From assembly GCF_014050145.1 (NCBI RefSeq), contig NZ_JACFYF010000012.1:1-64000 (forward strand): a DNA stretch of 64,000 nt, written 5' to 3'. This DNA is from Vibrio marinisediminis. Its GTDB lineage: Bacteria > Pseudomonadota > Gammaproteobacteria > Enterobacterales > Vibrionaceae. How positions within the stretch are numbered: the stretch's first letter is position 1; each line of letters begins with the position of its first letter. Positions 27,398 through 37,153 of the stretch are shown here, piece by piece. The position numbers and the translations under genes are program-made. Under the pieces are notes generated by a model that did no database searches, was not told the DNA's origin, and saw only the letters and a list, made by a program, of their open reading frames with translations.

Positions 27398-28368
27398 AAA
27401 AATTCCTGATCAGTGCGCTGACACTGTTCAGTTTGACTTCTCCAATAGCCTTTGCAGATGAAAAACCTGCAGAGGCTTTGTTGCATCAAATGAACGAAGC
27501 CAGTCAGCAACTTAATTTTGAACTGTCTTATATCCTGATTAAGAAAAACAGTATTGAACCTCTACTTTATCGCCATGCTCGCGAAGAGGAAGAGCAGTTT
27601 GCCCATTTGGTTTATCTGAGCGGACCAATCCGTGAGGTTATTCAGCGCGGCAATGAAATTAGCTATATAGAACCTGGTGTAGAGCCGTTCACCATCGAAT
27701 CTGGTGATATGGTGGCTCCAACAATTCCATTGCTGAACTCTGATGTTACAGAGATTAGCCAATACTATGACTTTATTAAGGTTGGTCGAGCTAGAGAAGC
27801 TGGGGCGGCATGCCAAGTGATACGTGTTGTGCCGAAAGATGGTTTACGTTACAGCTATATTTTATGGGTAGATGAGAAAAGTAAATTACCGCTTCGTGCT
27901 GATTTGATCGACCGTGACGGTGAGGTACTAGAGCAGTATCGAGCCATTTCCTATAGTGTGAATGATCGCATCGCTCATATTTTGAGTGGCTTGAAAGATG
28001 TTAAATTGCCACAAGTCCTCTCATTGCCGAAAGGACAAGTGAACGAATCATTTTGGACGGTTGGTTGGTTACCAAGTGGCTTTGAAGCAAAAGATCTTAA
28101 CCGTTATCGTATGGCGGTGACCGATCGTATGGTGGAAAGCCAGATGTATTCCGATGGGTTATTTAATTTCTCTATTTATGTTTCTCAACGCGACGAGCAC
28201 TCTTTAAAAGGGCAAATTGTCCGACAAGGGCGCCGTACATTGCACACTATCGTGCGTGGGAATGCGGAGATCTCTGTTGTGGGTGATATTCCACCAGCTA
28301 CCGCCAAGCGCATCGCTCAGTCTGTTACAATAAAGGCATCGCAAGAAAAGGCACCACAAGAGAAGTAA
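27394..28368 (+). CDS. rseB: Sigma-E regulatory protein RseB
   Basis: This 324-aa periplasmic protein has a clear signal peptide (MKKFLISALTLFSL..., cleavage after AFA near 21). The MucB/RseB fold has an N-terminal lipoprotein-like domain and a smaller C-terminal domain. It binds the periplasmic tail of RseA, protects it from DegS and senses off-pathway lipopolysaccharide in E. coli. The start ATG overlaps the rseA stop (ATGA). It is followed 4 nt later by rseC. Confidence 0.92.
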   Translation: MKKFLISALTLFSLTSPIAFADEKPAEALLHQMNEASQQLNFELSYILIKKNSIEPLLYRHAREEEEQFAHLVYLSGPIREVIQRGNEISYIEPGVEPFTIESGDMVAPTIPLLNSDVTEISQYYDFIKVGRAREAGAACQVIRVVPKDGLRYSYILWVDEKSKLPLRADLIDRDGEVLEQYRAISYSVNDRIAHILSGLKDVKLPQVLSLPKGQVNESFWTVGWLPSGFEAKDLNRYRMAVTDRMVESQMYSDGLFNFSIYVSQRDEHSLKGQIVRQGRRTLHTIVRGNAEISVVGDIPPATAKRIAQSVTIKASQEKAPQEK

Positions 28369-28372
28369 ACTT

Positions 28373-28843
28373 ATGATGACAGCATTGGCGACCGTATCTT
28401 CGGTTACCCCAAAATCATCAGGGTATGATGTCGAGTTGAGCTGTGAGCAACAAACCAGTTGCTCCAGTTGTTCATCGCAAAAAAGCTGTGGAACCGGCAT
28501 TGTTTCAAAAGCGGTTGGGAGCAAAGTGCTCCACTGGCACTTGTTTACCGATCAGTCGCTGAAAACGGGACAAGTGGTTGAGATTGGTATGGCGGAAAAG
28601 AGCCTGCTGCAATCTGCCGCGATTGTTTATCTTACGCCACTATTTGCCCTTATCTTAGGTGCAGTTGTTGCACATCTCTGGGTTGCACCACTTTTAGGAC
28701 TCGGAGAAGGTATCGTGATTCTTATTTCTGCGTTATTTGCAGTATCGGGAATTGCACTGGCAAAGCGCCTAGCCAGCAGGCTGGAGCAGCAATCATCGCA
28801 ACAAGTCATCTTACTAAGAGTCTTGGGAGAACCTATCCGCTGA
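28373..28843 (+). CDS. rseC: SoxR-reducing/sigma-E operon protein RseC
   Basis: This 156-aa inner-membrane protein has a cysteine cluster at its N-terminus (Cys24, Cys30, Cys33, Cys39) that could bind a metal or Fe-S centre. Two transmembrane helices follow at about 79-98 and 104-124. RseC helps re-reduce SoxR in E. coli and also occurs in Rnf contexts. All four cysteines of the family are present. It is last in rpoE-rseABC; a short inverted repeat and a weak terminator follow. Confidence 0.9.
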   Translation: MMTALATVSSVTPKSSGYDVELSCEQQTSCSSCSSQKSCGTGIVSKAVGSKVLHWHLFTDQSLKTGQVVEIGMAEKSLLQSAAIVYLTPLFALILGAVVAHLWVAPLLGLGEGIVILISALFAVSGIALAKRLASRLEQQSSQQVILLRVLGEPIR

Positions 28844-28844
28844 A

Positions 28845-28865
28845 ATACTCAAGTGACTTGGGTAT
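28845..28865. repeat. Short inverted repeat after rseC
   Basis: ATACTCAAGT and ACTTGGGTAT flank a single G (one G-U pair). It resembles the TATACCC/ACTTGAGG motif between leuA and leuB and may be a dispersed Vibrio repeat. Confidence 0.45.
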
Positions 28866-28901
28866 CAAAATTGGATAGAATCTGCCAACTTGATTGAAAT
28901 G

Positions 28902-28920
28902 CCGTCAAACGACGGCTTTC
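28902..28920 (+). terminator. Weak terminator between rseC and lepA
   Basis: GCCGTC and GACGGC pair around AAAC, followed by TTTC. The T tract is short, so readthrough into lepA is likely. Confidence 0.45.
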
Positions 28921-28957
28921 TTATGTCCTATTTAAAAGAGTTTAGTCACCCCAAATC

Positions 28958-30751
28958 ATGAAGCACATTCGTAACTTTTCGATTATCGCCCACATCGACC
29001 ATGGTAAGTCGACCCTTTCAGACCGTCTAATCCAAGTATGTGGAGGATTGAGCGATCGTGAAATGGCAGCCCAAGTTCTTGACTCAATGGACCTGGAGCG
29101 TGAACGTGGTATCACCATTAAAGCGCAGAGTGTGACTCTTGATTACACTGCAAAAGACGGCGAAACATACCAACTTAACTTCATCGACACTCCTGGACAC
29201 GTTGACTTCTCTTATGAAGTATCTCGCTCTCTAGCGGCGTGTGAAGGTGCATTGCTTGTTGTTGATGCAGGCCAGGGTGTAGAAGCTCAAACTCTTGCAA
29301 ACTGTTACACCGCAATCGAAATGGATTTGGAAGTTGTGCCAATCCTAAACAAAATCGATTTGCCTGCGGCAGAACCTGAGCGCGTTGCTGAAGAGATTGA
29401 AGAAATCGTCGGCATCGATGCAATGGAAGCCACTCGCTGTAGTGCGAAAACGGGTCTCGGTGTTGATGATGTTCTAGAAAACATCGTCTCTGCTATCCCT
29501 GCACCAGAAGGCGATCCTGATGCGCCACTACAAGCTCTGATCATTGACTCATGGTTTGATAACTACCTTGGTGTCGTTTCATTGGTTCGTGTTAAAAACG
29601 GCTCAATCAAGAAAAACGACAAGATTAAAGTGATGAGCACGGGTCAGATTTGGGGTGTAGACCGCATTGGTATCTTCACGCCGAAGCAAGTTGATACTAA
29701 CGGACTAAATACTGGCGAAGTGGGCTGGGTAGTGTGTGGTATCAAAGATATCCTAGGCGCACCAGTGGGTGATACGCTAACTCTGGCGAAAAATGGTTGT
29801 GAAACGGCACTACCAGGCTTTAAGAAAGTGAAGCCTCAGGTATACGCAGGTTTATTCCCAGTATCATCGGATGATTATGAAAACTTCCGTGACGCACTAG
29901 GTAAACTAAGCTTAAACGATGCGTCTCTTTTCTATGAGCCAGAAAGCTCAGCTGCACTTGGCTTTGGTTTCCGTTGTGGTTTCCTTGGCATGCTGCACAT
30001 GGAAATTATTCAAGAACGTCTAGAGCGTGAATACGATCTTGACCTAATCACAACTGCACCAACGGTAGTTTACGAAGTTAAAAAGACCGATGGCACGATT
30101 CTGTATGTTGATAGCCCAGCAAAACTGCCGGCACTTAACGATATTGATGAAATGCGTGAGCCGATTGCTCGCTGTAATATTCTCGTACCCGCTGACTACT
30201 TAGGTAACGTGATTACCTTATGTGTTGAAAAACGCGGTATGCAAGTCGACATGGTTTACCACGGTAACCAAGTGGCTGTGACGTACGATATTCCAATGGC
30301 TGAAGTTGTATTGGACTTCTTTGACCGTTTGAAATCAACGTCACGCGGTTATGCATCACTTGATTACAATTTCCAGCGTTTTGAAATTTCAGACATGGTT
30401 CGTGTTGATGTGTTGCTAAACGGCGATAAAGTGGATGCATTGGCAATCATTACCCACAAAGACCAATCACAAAGCCGTGGTCGTTTGTTGGTTGAGAAGA
30501 TGAAAGAATTCATCCCTCGCCAAATGTTTGATATCGCAATTCAAGCCGCGATTGGTAACCACATCATCGCGCGTTCTACCGTGAAACAGTTGCGTAAAAA
30601 CGTAATCGCAAAATGTTACGGTGGTGATATCAGCCGTAAGAAGAAACTGTTGAAGAAACAGAAAGAAGGTAAGAAACGTATGAAGCAGATCGGTAACGTT
30701 GAACTGCCTCAAGAAGCCTTCCTAGCGATTCTTCATGTTGGTAAAGATTAA
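28958..30751 (+). CDS. lepA: Elongation factor 4 (LepA)
   Basis: This 597-aa translational GTPase associates with ribosomes and is implicated in back-translocation, initiation and assembly of the 30S subunit. G motifs are visible: [16 protein letters not shown] near 9-24, DTPGH (G3), and NKIDLP (G4). The C-terminal LepA-specific domain with [21 protein letters not shown] follows. Length matches E. coli (599). lepA-lepB co-occur as in E. coli, where lepA is upstream of the signal peptidase gene. Confidence 0.98.
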   Translation: MKHIRNFSIIAHIDHGKSTLSDRLIQVCGGLSDREMAAQVLDSMDLERERGITIKAQSVTLDYTAKDGETYQLNFIDTPGHVDFSYEVSRSLAACEGALLVVDAGQGVEAQTLANCYTAIEMDLEVVPILNKIDLPAAEPERVAEEIEEIVGIDAMEATRCSAKTGLGVDDVLENIVSAIPAPEGDPDAPLQALIIDSWFDNYLGVVSLVRVKNGSIKKNDKIKVMSTGQIWGVDRIGIFTPKQVDTNGLNTGEVGWVVCGIKDILGAPVGDTLTLAKNGCETALPGFKKVKPQVYAGLFPVSSDDYENFRDALGKLSLNDASLFYEPESSAALGFGFRCGFLGMLHMEIIQERLEREYDLDLITTAPTVVYEVKKTDGTILYVDSPAKLPALNDIDEMREPIARCNILVPADYLGNVITLCVEKRGMQVDMVYHGNQVAVTYDIPMAEVVLDFFDRLKSTSRGYASLDYNFQRFEISDMVRVDVLLNGDKVDALAIITHKDQSQSRGRLLVEKMKEFIPRQMFDIAIQAAIGNHIIARSTVKQLRKNVIAKCYGGDISRKKKLLKKQKEGKKRMKQIGNVELPQEAFLAILHVGKD

Positions 30752-30841
30752 TCAATTGGGCGTTTGCTCAGTAAGATAATTAAAGTAAGTGAAAGGGTTT
30801 CGGCTCTTTCACTTTCGCATTTTTGAAAGTAAGGGAAATCA

Positions 30842-31738
30842 ATGGCGAATACTTTTTCACTTATCCTAGTTCTAGTTACTCTAGCAACTGGCGTTGTTTG
30901 GGTTCTTGAGAAGCTAGTATTTGCGAAGAAACGACAGCTAAAGCTCGCTGAAGTTGAAGCGCAGACGAATGGTTTAGATGCTGCCGCGATTGAAAAAGTC
31001 AAAGCTCAGCCATGGTGGGTGGAAAATAGCGTATCGATTTTCCCTGTGATTGCTTTTGTATTGGTGCTGCGCTCGTTTGTTTACGAACCGTTTCAAATTC
31101 CATCAGGCTCTATGATGCCAACCTTGTTGGTGGGTGATTTTATCCTAGTTGAGAAATACGCGTACGGTCTTAAAGACCCAGTATGGCGCACTCAATTAGT
31201 TGAAACGGGTAAGCCGGAGCGTGGTGATGTGGTGGTCTTTAAGTACCCACCTCAACCAAGCATTGACTACATTAAACGTGTGGTTGGTTTGCCTGGTGAT
31301 ACGGTTCACTACAGCCAAGATAAAGACATTTGCATTCAAAAAGCGGGTGAACGTGCATGCAAGCAAGTGAAGCTCTCTAATGTTGAAGAGAGTCCGTTTG
31401 TTCAAAATGGCGTACCAATGATCCAGATGGACGAAAAGCTGGGTCAACATGAACACCAAATTTTGGTCAATCCACTGCGTCGCGACCGTGTTGAGGCATA
31501 CCAACCTCGTTCAGGTGTTAGCGAGTGGGTTGTTCCTAAAGGTCATTACTTTGTTATGGGTGACAACCGTGACAACAGTGCTGACAGTCGCTACTGGGGC
31601 TTTGTTCCAGAAGCTAATTTAGTCGGTAAAGCCGTGGGTATCTGGATAAGCTTTGAATTTGAGCGCAGTGACGACAGCATATTGCCGACTTGGATCCCAA
31701 CTGGTGTGCGTTTTAACCGCATCGGTGGTATTAACTAA
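30842..31738 (+). CDS. lepB: Signal peptidase I
   Basis: This 298-aa inner-membrane protease removes signal peptides from secreted proteins. It has an N-terminal transmembrane segment at about 4-25, a second at about 64-79, then the periplasmic catalytic domain. The catalytic Ser90 is in IPSGSMMPTL and the Lys145 general base is in IDYIKRVVG. The GDNRDNSADSR box is near 240. The gene is preceded by a 9-bp hairpin (AAGTGAAAG/CTTTCACTT, 30787-30814) and a clear AAGGGAAATC ribosome site. It leads into rnc-era. Confidence 0.97.
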   Translation: MANTFSLILVLVTLATGVVWVLEKLVFAKKRQLKLAEVEAQTNGLDAAAIEKVKAQPWWVENSVSIFPVIAFVLVLRSFVYEPFQIPSGSMMPTLLVGDFILVEKYAYGLKDPVWRTQLVETGKPERGDVVVFKYPPQPSIDYIKRVVGLPGDTVHYSQDKDICIQKAGERACKQVKLSNVEESPFVQNGVPMIQMDEKLGQHEHQILVNPLRRDRVEAYQPRSGVSEWVVPKGHYFVMGDNRDNSADSRYWGFVPEANLVGKAVGIWISFEFERSDDSILPTWIPTGVRFNRIGGIN

Positions 31739-31753
31739 CGAAATCGAGAGAGT

Positions 31754-32431
31754 ATGAATTCTCCAATCGCATTACTAGAGAAAAAACTCGGCTACAGCTT
31801 TAACAATGCCGAGTTTATCAACCTAGCGCTGACTCACCGCAGCGCTAATGGTAAACACAATGAACGTCTTGAGTTTCTGGGCGATTCAATTTTAAGTTTT
31901 GTCATTGCTGATGATCTCTATCACCGTTTCCCAAAAGTAAACGAAGGTGATATGAGCCGTATGCGTGCAACGCTTGTGCGTGGTAACACATTGGCTGAGC
32001 TAGGGCGTGAATTCGTGCTAGGAGATTACTTAAAATTAGGTCCAGGTGAATTGAAAAGTGGCGGTTTCCGTCGTGACTCAATTCTAGCCGATGCTGTTGA
32101 AGCCATCATTGGTGCTATCTATTTAGATAGCGACATTGAAATGGTTCGCCGTGTTGTGCTGAGCTGGTACCAAACTCGCCTTGACGCAATTATGCCTGGT
32201 GTATCGCAGAAAGATCCAAAAACTCGCCTTCAAGAGTTCTTACAAGGTCGCAGAAAACCACTGCCTGCTTACACAGTGACTAATATTAAAGGTGAGGCAC
32301 ACAACCAAGAGTTTACTGTGTCATGTGAAGTTGCAGGTATCGGAACACCTGTGATCGGCAAAGGTACCAGTCGTCGCAAGGCAGAACAGGCGGCTGCGGA
32401 AACGGCATTAGAGCAATTGACCAATGGCTGA
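31754..32431 (+). CDS. rnc: Ribonuclease III
   Basis: This 225-aa double-strand-specific endonuclease processes rRNA precursors and many mRNAs. The catalytic domain has the [20 protein letters not shown] signature near 36-55 with the acidic metal ligands. The C-terminal double-stranded-RNA-binding domain spans about 154-224 ([13 protein letters not shown] ... [11 protein letters not shown]). It starts 15 nt after lepB and overlaps era by 8 nt, the standard rnc-era arrangement. In E. coli RNase III autoregulates by cutting its own leader. Confidence 0.97.
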   Translation: MNSPIALLEKKLGYSFNNAEFINLALTHRSANGKHNERLEFLGDSILSFVIADDLYHRFPKVNEGDMSRMRATLVRGNTLAELGREFVLGDYLKLGPGELKSGGFRRDSILADAVEAIIGAIYLDSDIEMVRRVVLSWYQTRLDAIMPGVSQKDPKTRLQEFLQGRRKPLPAYTVTNIKGEAHNQEFTVSCEVAGIGTPVIGKGTSRRKAEQAAAETALEQLTNG

Positions 32432-33401
32432 TTCAGACAACAACGAATTTGATATCGATGCATATTTTGCATCGGGTGACACAAAGAAAGAAACGTCACC
32501 AGAGAACCAACACTGTGGCTTTATTGCCATTGTTGGTCGTCCTAACGTAGGTAAATCAACGTTACTGAACCGAATTTTGGGTCAGAAAATTTCGATCACC
32601 TCACGTAAACCACAAACCACGCGTCACCGCATCATGGGTGTGGATACCGAAGGTGATTACCAAGCGATTTACGTCGATACTCCGGGATTACACATCGAAG
32701 AGAAACGCGCCATCAACCGTTTGATGAACCGCGCGGCAAGCTCATCATTGAGTGATGTGAACCTAGTGTTCTTCCTCGTTGATGGTACGCACTGGACCAA
32801 CGACGACGAGATGGTGCTTAATAAACTGCGTAACGCGAACTTCCCAGTTGTACTTTGTATCAACAAAGTTGACGTGGTGACAGATCGCAATGATGTGATG
32901 CTGCATATGGCAGATATATCGAAGTTAATGGACTTCGTTGATATTGTGCCAATCTCAGCGAAGCATGGTAAGAACATCGAAGTGCTGCGTAAGCACGTAC
33001 GTGATCACTTACCTAAAGCAGTACACCACTTCCCGGAAGAGTACGTCACTGACCGCTCTCAGCGCTTTATGGCGTCTGAAATCGTTCGTGAAAAACTGAT
33101 GCGTTTTACTGGTGAAGAACTGCCTTACTCGGTAACGGTTGAAATTGAACGTTTTGATTACAACCCAGAGACTGACGGTTTCCACATCAATGCGCTGATC
33201 TTAGTTGAACGTAGCGGTCAGAAGAAAATGGTGATCGGTAAAGGTGGCGAGAAGATCAAAACCATCGGTCGCGAAGCTCGTCTTGATATGGAAGAGCTGT
33301 TCGGTCGCAAGGTTTACCTAGAAACTTGGGTTAAAGTGAAATCGGGCTGGGCTGATGATGAACGAGCATTACGTTCTCTAGGTTACATCGACGATTTATA
33401 A
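32424..33401 (+). CDS. era: GTPase Era
   Basis: This 325-aa essential GTPase acts in 30S ribosome maturation, binding the 3' end of 16S rRNA. Motifs are [15 protein letters not shown] (G1), DTPGLH (G3) and NKVD (G4). The C-terminal KH domain holds [17 protein letters not shown]. An N-terminal extension of about 25 acidic residues precedes the GTPase domain relative to E. coli Era (301 aa). The start lies within the last codons of rnc, so translation is coupled. Confidence 0.96.
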   Translation: MADSDNNEFDIDAYFASGDTKKETSPENQHCGFIAIVGRPNVGKSTLLNRILGQKISITSRKPQTTRHRIMGVDTEGDYQAIYVDTPGLHIEEKRAINRLMNRAASSSLSDVNLVFFLVDGTHWTNDDEMVLNKLRNANFPVVLCINKVDVVTDRNDVMLHMADISKLMDFVDIVPISAKHGKNIEVLRKHVRDHLPKAVHHFPEEYVTDRSQRFMASEIVREKLMRFTGEELPYSVTVEIERFDYNPETDGFHINALILVERSGQKKMVIGKGGEKIKTIGREARLDMEELFGRKVYLETWVKVKSGWADDERALRSLGYIDDL

Positions 33402-33440
33402 CTAGGTCAGGCGATACTGTTTCGCTCCGAGTTAGTTTTT

Positions 33441-33465
33441 AAAAGGAGCCGCAAGGCTCCTTTTT
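33441..33465 (+). terminator. Terminator between era and recO
   Basis: AAAAGGAGCC and GGCTCCTTTT form a 10-bp stem with a GCAA loop and five T. recO begins 24 nt later, so recO-pdxJ-acpS depends on readthrough or a nearby promoter. The stem is almost the same sequence as the ygfX/nadB terminator. Confidence 0.82.
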
Positions 33466-33488
33466 GCTATGGAAAACGTATAGAAACT

Positions 33489-34214
33489 ATGTCTTCAGAA
33501 GGCTTACAGCGCTGTTTTGTACTTCACCGCCGACCTTACAGTGAATCGAGCCTAATTCTCGATGTATTCAGTGAGGAGTATGGTCGTGTCAGTATTATGT
33601 CGAAAGGTGCACGCAGTAAGCGTTCGAACCTGAAAGGGGCATTGCAGCCATTTACCCCTCTATTGCTCAAGTGGTCTGGCAATAGTTCGATGAAAACACT
33701 TCGCCAAGCTGAACCGATAAGCCTTGGCTTGCCACTCACTGGCATTTGTCTCTATTCCGCTATGTATGTTAATGAGCTTCTTGGGCGGGTATTAATGGGC
33801 GAAGTGCCAATGCCTGGGTTGTTTCATGATTACTTACAGGCATTAACTGAGTTAGCGCAAGCTGACAATCCCGAGCCCGCGTTAAGACGCTTCGAACTCG
33901 CACTTTTAGCTGCTTTAGGCTACGGTGTCGATTTTTTGCACTGCGCAGGTAGTGGAGAAACGATAGATCCTTCGATGACTTATCGTTATCGTGATCAGAA
34001 AGGGTTTATTGCATCGGTCAGGCTTGATAACCTCACCTTTAAGGGTGATGAACTGATCGCGATAAGCGAACGTAGATTTATAACCAAACAACAATTACAA
34101 GCCGCAAAGCGCTTTACTCGTATCGCGCTAAAACCTTACCTTGGCGGCAAACCATTAAAAAGTAGGGAACTCTTTATTTCAAGAATTCCCCGAGCACGGA
34201 GTATTAGAACATGA
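33489..34214 (+). CDS. recO: DNA repair protein RecO
   Basis: This 241-aa recombination mediator loads RecA at gaps with RecR/RecF. The N-terminal OB-fold ([35 protein letters not shown]) is diagnostic, followed by the helical domain. The C-terminus ends in a basic region ([16 protein letters not shown]-like). In this order (rnc-era-recO-pdxJ-acpS) it matches E. coli. It overlaps pdxJ by 4 nt (ATGA). Confidence 0.95.
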   Translation: MSSEGLQRCFVLHRRPYSESSLILDVFSEEYGRVSIMSKGARSKRSNLKGALQPFTPLLLKWSGNSSMKTLRQAEPISLGLPLTGICLYSAMYVNELLGRVLMGEVPMPGLFHDYLQALTELAQADNPEPALRRFELALLAALGYGVDFLHCAGSGETIDPSMTYRYRDQKGFIASVRLDNLTFKGDELIAISERRFITKQQLQAAKRFTRIALKPYLGGKPLKSRELFISRIPRARSIRT

Positions 34215-34942
34215 GCTCAATCTACCTAGGTGTTAACATCGACCATATCGCTACGCTACGCAATGCACGTGGTACTAAGTACCCAGATCCTGTGCATGCA
34301 GCTGAAATTGCAGAGCGAGCAGGTGCTGATGGCATTACCGTACACCTACGTGAAGACCGCCGTCATATTAAAGATCGTGATGTACGTATCCTACGTGAAA
34401 CGCTACAAACGCGCATGAATCTAGAGATGGCAGTGACTGATGAAATGGTAGAGATCGCTTTAGAAACTCAACCAGAATACGTGTGCTTAGTCCCAGAAAA
34501 ACGTGAAGAATTAACCACTGAAGGTGGTTTGGATGTCGTCGGTCACTTTGACAAAGTGAAAGCGGCGACTGAAAAACTAACGGCAGCGGGCATTAAAGTG
34601 TCACTCTTTATCGACGCAGATCGCGCGCAAATTGATGCGGCAAAAGCATGTGGTGCTCCATTTATCGAGCTACACACAGGTCACTACGCTGATGCAACTG
34701 TAGAAGCAGAGCAGCAAGCGGAATTGAAAAAAATTGCAGCAGGCGCAAGCTACGCAGCCGGTTTGGGTATCATGGTCAATGCTGGTCACGGTTTGACTTA
34801 CCATAACGTTGCGGCGATTGCGGCAATTCCTGAATTCTACGAGCTAAACATTGGCCACTCTATCATTGGTCGTGCAGCGTTTGACGGCTTAGAAAAAGCG
34901 GTTAAAGAGATGAAAGCACTAATGGTTGAAGCTCGTAAATAA
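34211..34942 (+). CDS. pdxJ: Pyridoxine 5'-phosphate synthase
   Basis: This 243-aa TIM-barrel enzyme condenses 1-deoxyxylulose-5-phosphate with the PdxA product to form pyridoxine 5'-phosphate. Visible are [16 protein letters not shown] at 6-21 (active-site His), [13 protein letters not shown] near 36-48 and [15 protein letters not shown] near 192-206. Its length matches E. coli. Overlap with recO and the 3-nt gap to acpS point to one transcript. Confidence 0.97.
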   Translation: MSSIYLGVNIDHIATLRNARGTKYPDPVHAAEIAERAGADGITVHLREDRRHIKDRDVRILRETLQTRMNLEMAVTDEMVEIALETQPEYVCLVPEKREELTTEGGLDVVGHFDKVKAATEKLTAAGIKVSLFIDADRAQIDAAKACGAPFIELHTGHYADATVEAEQQAELKKIAAGASYAAGLGIMVNAGHGLTYHNVAAIAAIPEFYELNIGHSIIGRAAFDGLEKAVKEMKALMVEARK

Positions 34943-34945
34943 GTA

Positions 34946-35326
34946 ATGGCAATTGTCGGCTTAGGAACAGATATTGCTGAAATTGAGCGAGTGGAGAAAG
35001 CACTCGCTCGAACGGGTGTCGCGTTTGCGAATCGAATTTTGACGGCTTCTGAGATGGAAAAATTCCATCAAACTAAGCAGCAAGGGCGATTCTTAGCCAA
35101 GCGATTCGCCGCCAAAGAAGCGGCTTCTAAAGCTTTGGGGACGGGAATTGCGATGGGGGTTTCCTTCCACGATTTCACCATTGGTAACGATGCTTTGGGT
35201 AAGCCCACTTTGACTTTAACGGGCAAAGCGCTAGAGATAGCGACGAGTTTGCATATCGCTAACTGCCACATATCCCTTTCCGACGAGCGGCACTACGCCG
35301 TAGCAACGGTAATTCTTGAAAACTAA
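34946..35326 (+). CDS. acpS: Holo-[acyl-carrier-protein] synthase
   Basis: This 126-aa enzyme transfers 4'-phosphopantetheine from CoA to ACP. The motifs [12 protein letters not shown] near 5-16 (metal Asp) and [18 protein letters not shown] near 49-66 are complete. It starts 3 nt after the pdxJ stop and closes the operon at a strong terminator. Its ribosome site is poor, consistent with translational coupling to pdxJ. Confidence 0.96.
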   Translation: MAIVGLGTDIAEIERVEKALARTGVAFANRILTASEMEKFHQTKQQGRFLAKRFAAKEAASKALGTGIAMGVSFHDFTIGNDALGKPTLTLTGKALEIATSLHIANCHISLSDERHYAVATVILEN

Positions 35327-35348
35327 GCGGCTGATAGCCGCTTTTTTT
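35325..35348 (+). terminator. Terminator of acpS
   Basis: AAGCGGC and GCCGCTT pair across TGATA and run into seven T, overlapping the acpS stop codon. Confidence 0.87.
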
Positions 35349-35470
35349 GTGCCTGGCTTTTGTTTTTTGCTACTGATTGCACCGAGTTATATCGTTTGTT
35401 GTTATGATTAATATTAATAATGGTAAAAATAACGATAATTCTGAAAGTTAAGTGCTAAGGATGGCAGGAG

Positions 35471-36730
35471 ATGTTTAAGCTAAATCAGTCCTTCCTTTTA
35501 CACTGCTTAGCCATTATCGGTGTAAGTAGTTTTAGCGCCAACAGCTTGGCTGTTGATTGGGCGGTATCAGGTTTTGGGACTTTGGGTTATACCTACGAAA
35601 ATGACAACGAGCTTGCTTATCGTCGTGATAGCAGCCACGTAAGTGAGATTGGTAGAAATGGATCCTTTGCCAGTGATTCTAGGCTTGGGTTGCAATTAGA
35701 TGCGAGTTTTAATCGCCAATGGTCTCTAACCACGCAATTACTTCTGGATGATAGTGTTGAGCACGATATCGAAGAAATTGCCGAGTTAGCCTTTATTCGT
35801 TATGAGCCCAATGCCAATTGGAGCTTTCGCGTCGGACGTGTAGGTGTTAGCGCTTATGCAGCATCAGACAGCCGTTATATTGATTACGCTCATCTTTGGG
35901 TTCGCCCTCCGCAAGAACTCTATAGTGGCATTGCATTTAATACCTTAGATGGTGTGGGTGCGAGTTACTATTCAAACCACCCTGACTTTAATTGGTCAGT
36001 AAATTTAGAGTATGGGCAAAGTCGTCAAGTTGGTGAGCTACCAACGAGCCAAGAAAACTATCGTACCAAACTCGATGATGTGGTGAGTGTCTCTTTTGAA
36101 GTGGATCAACAATCATGGCACTGGCAGCTCTCCTATGCCCAAGTCGGATCGCTTTCTGTTCAACATGGCGCTTCTATTGAGGCGTTGCAAAATCAACTGA
36201 CTCAGCTCGCCAGTGCTAATGTGCCGCAGGTGAGTTCTGATGCTGCTGCTCTCTCTCAAGCACTTTCTGTCTCGCAAGTGAGTGGGCACTATCTACAAGC
36301 GGCTGTGACCTACTTTGATGGCGACTGGACACTGCAATCGGAGTTGTTCCAAATTCGCACGGGAAAAGAAAGTGTTCCTCAAGGCTACGGCGGATACGCC
36401 TTGGTGGGAAAAGCGTTTGACAAGCTCACGCCATACATTATTTATGGTCAGTTTAAGTCTTCAACCTCTCCGCACTCGTTTCCCGCCAACAATGCTTGGG
36501 CGCCTTTATTGAATGCCGGAGTATTAGGTGTCAATGCTGTTCGTATTGACCAATCAACCTATTCACTTGGTGTTCGTTGGGACATCTCGCCTCAAGTGGC
36601 TATCAAAGCTCAACTTGATCATGTCGAAATTGATGAAAACGGCTATGGCTTATGGGTCACATCGCTTTCAGATATTGGGCAAGCCAACGATGTGCAGCTA
36701 TATAGCCTGCACTTGAACTTTGTTTTTTAG
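35471..36730 (+). CDS. Porin-like outer-membrane beta-barrel protein
   Basis: This 419-aa protein has a signal peptide (about 1-28, ending SANSLA). The body alternates polar and hydrophobic residues with many aromatic strand ends (for example WSFRVGRVGVSAYAASDSR and WHWQLSYAQVG) and a C-terminal phenylalanine (LHLNFVF), as in outer-membrane barrels. It looks like the alternative porins found beside small periplasmic binding proteins and GGDEF proteins in vibrios, but I do not recognise a named porin. It is first in a three-gene unit (12 nt to the next gene). Its AT-rich upstream stretch is about 120 nt. Transport substrate unknown. Confidence 0.75.
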   Translation: MFKLNQSFLLHCLAIIGVSSFSANSLAVDWAVSGFGTLGYTYENDNELAYRRDSSHVSEIGRNGSFASDSRLGLQLDASFNRQWSLTTQLLLDDSVEHDIEEIAELAFIRYEPNANWSFRVGRVGVSAYAASDSRYIDYAHLWVRPPQELYSGIAFNTLDGVGASYYSNHPDFNWSVNLEYGQSRQVGELPTSQENYRTKLDDVVSVSFEVDQQSWHWQLSYAQVGSLSVQHGASIEALQNQLTQLASANVPQVSSDAAALSQALSVSQVSGHYLQAAVTYFDGDWTLQSELFQIRTGKESVPQGYGGYALVGKAFDKLTPYIIYGQFKSSTSPHSFPANNAWAPLLNAGVLGVNAVRIDQSTYSLGVRWDISPQVAIKAQLDHVEIDENGYGLWVTSLSDIGQANDVQLYSLHLNFVF

Positions 36731-36742
36731 GGGAGGTGCTAA

Positions 36743-37153
36743 ATGAAGTATGTTTGCCTCCTGATATTATTAATTTCACAGTCAGCTTATGCCGACTTTT
36801 TCATTGTCGTTAACCAAGAGAGCAAAGTCCCAAGCTTAAAAATTGAAGATATAACGGACCTCTATTTAGGTCGAAAGAAGGTGCTTGGTTCGGTATATAT
36901 CGATCAAGTGCTTGATCGAACGGGAGAAGAGCGGGCGCGTTTTTTTGCTAAAGTGGCGCAGATGAGGATCAGTCAAGTGAACGCTTATTGGGCGAGACTG
37001 AAGTTTTCCGGAAGTATGAGAGCACCAGAAAGAATTTCATCGACACAGGTGTTAATTAATAAACTACGTCAAAATCCACAGGCTATTGGTTATATGGTTG
37101 AGCCGCCGCCAATAGATTCTGGGGTTAAGGTAGCCTTAAAAATAGATGAATAA
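36743..37153 (+). CDS. Small PstS-like periplasmic protein
   Basis: This 136-aa protein has a short signal peptide (1-17, ending SAYA) and a single domain reminiscent of phosphate-type periplasmic binding proteins (PBP-like family). The segments FIVVNQESKVPSLKIEDITDLYLGRKKVL and the GYMVEPPPID tail are typical of these stand-alone half-size members. The domain is too short for a complete two-lobed ABC binding protein, and no ABC transporter genes are nearby. It may instead be a periplasmic ligand sensor feeding the GGDEF protein encoded next; that is inference. It overlaps the GGDEF gene by 8 nt. Confidence 0.7.
   Translation: MKYVCLLILLISQSAYADFFIVVNQESKVPSLKIEDITDLYLGRKKVLGSVYIDQVLDRTGEERARFFAKVAQMRISQVNAYWARLKFSGSMRAPERISSTQVLINKLRQNPQAIGYMVEPPPIDSGVKVALKIDE

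Noticed and set aside
28845-28957. Strong terminator expected between rseC and lepA
   Set aside because: Only a 6-bp stem with a short T run is present, so I list it as weak.
32424-32431. Possible frameshift at the rnc-era overlap
   Set aside because: An 8-nt overlap is the normal coupled arrangement, and both proteins are full length.
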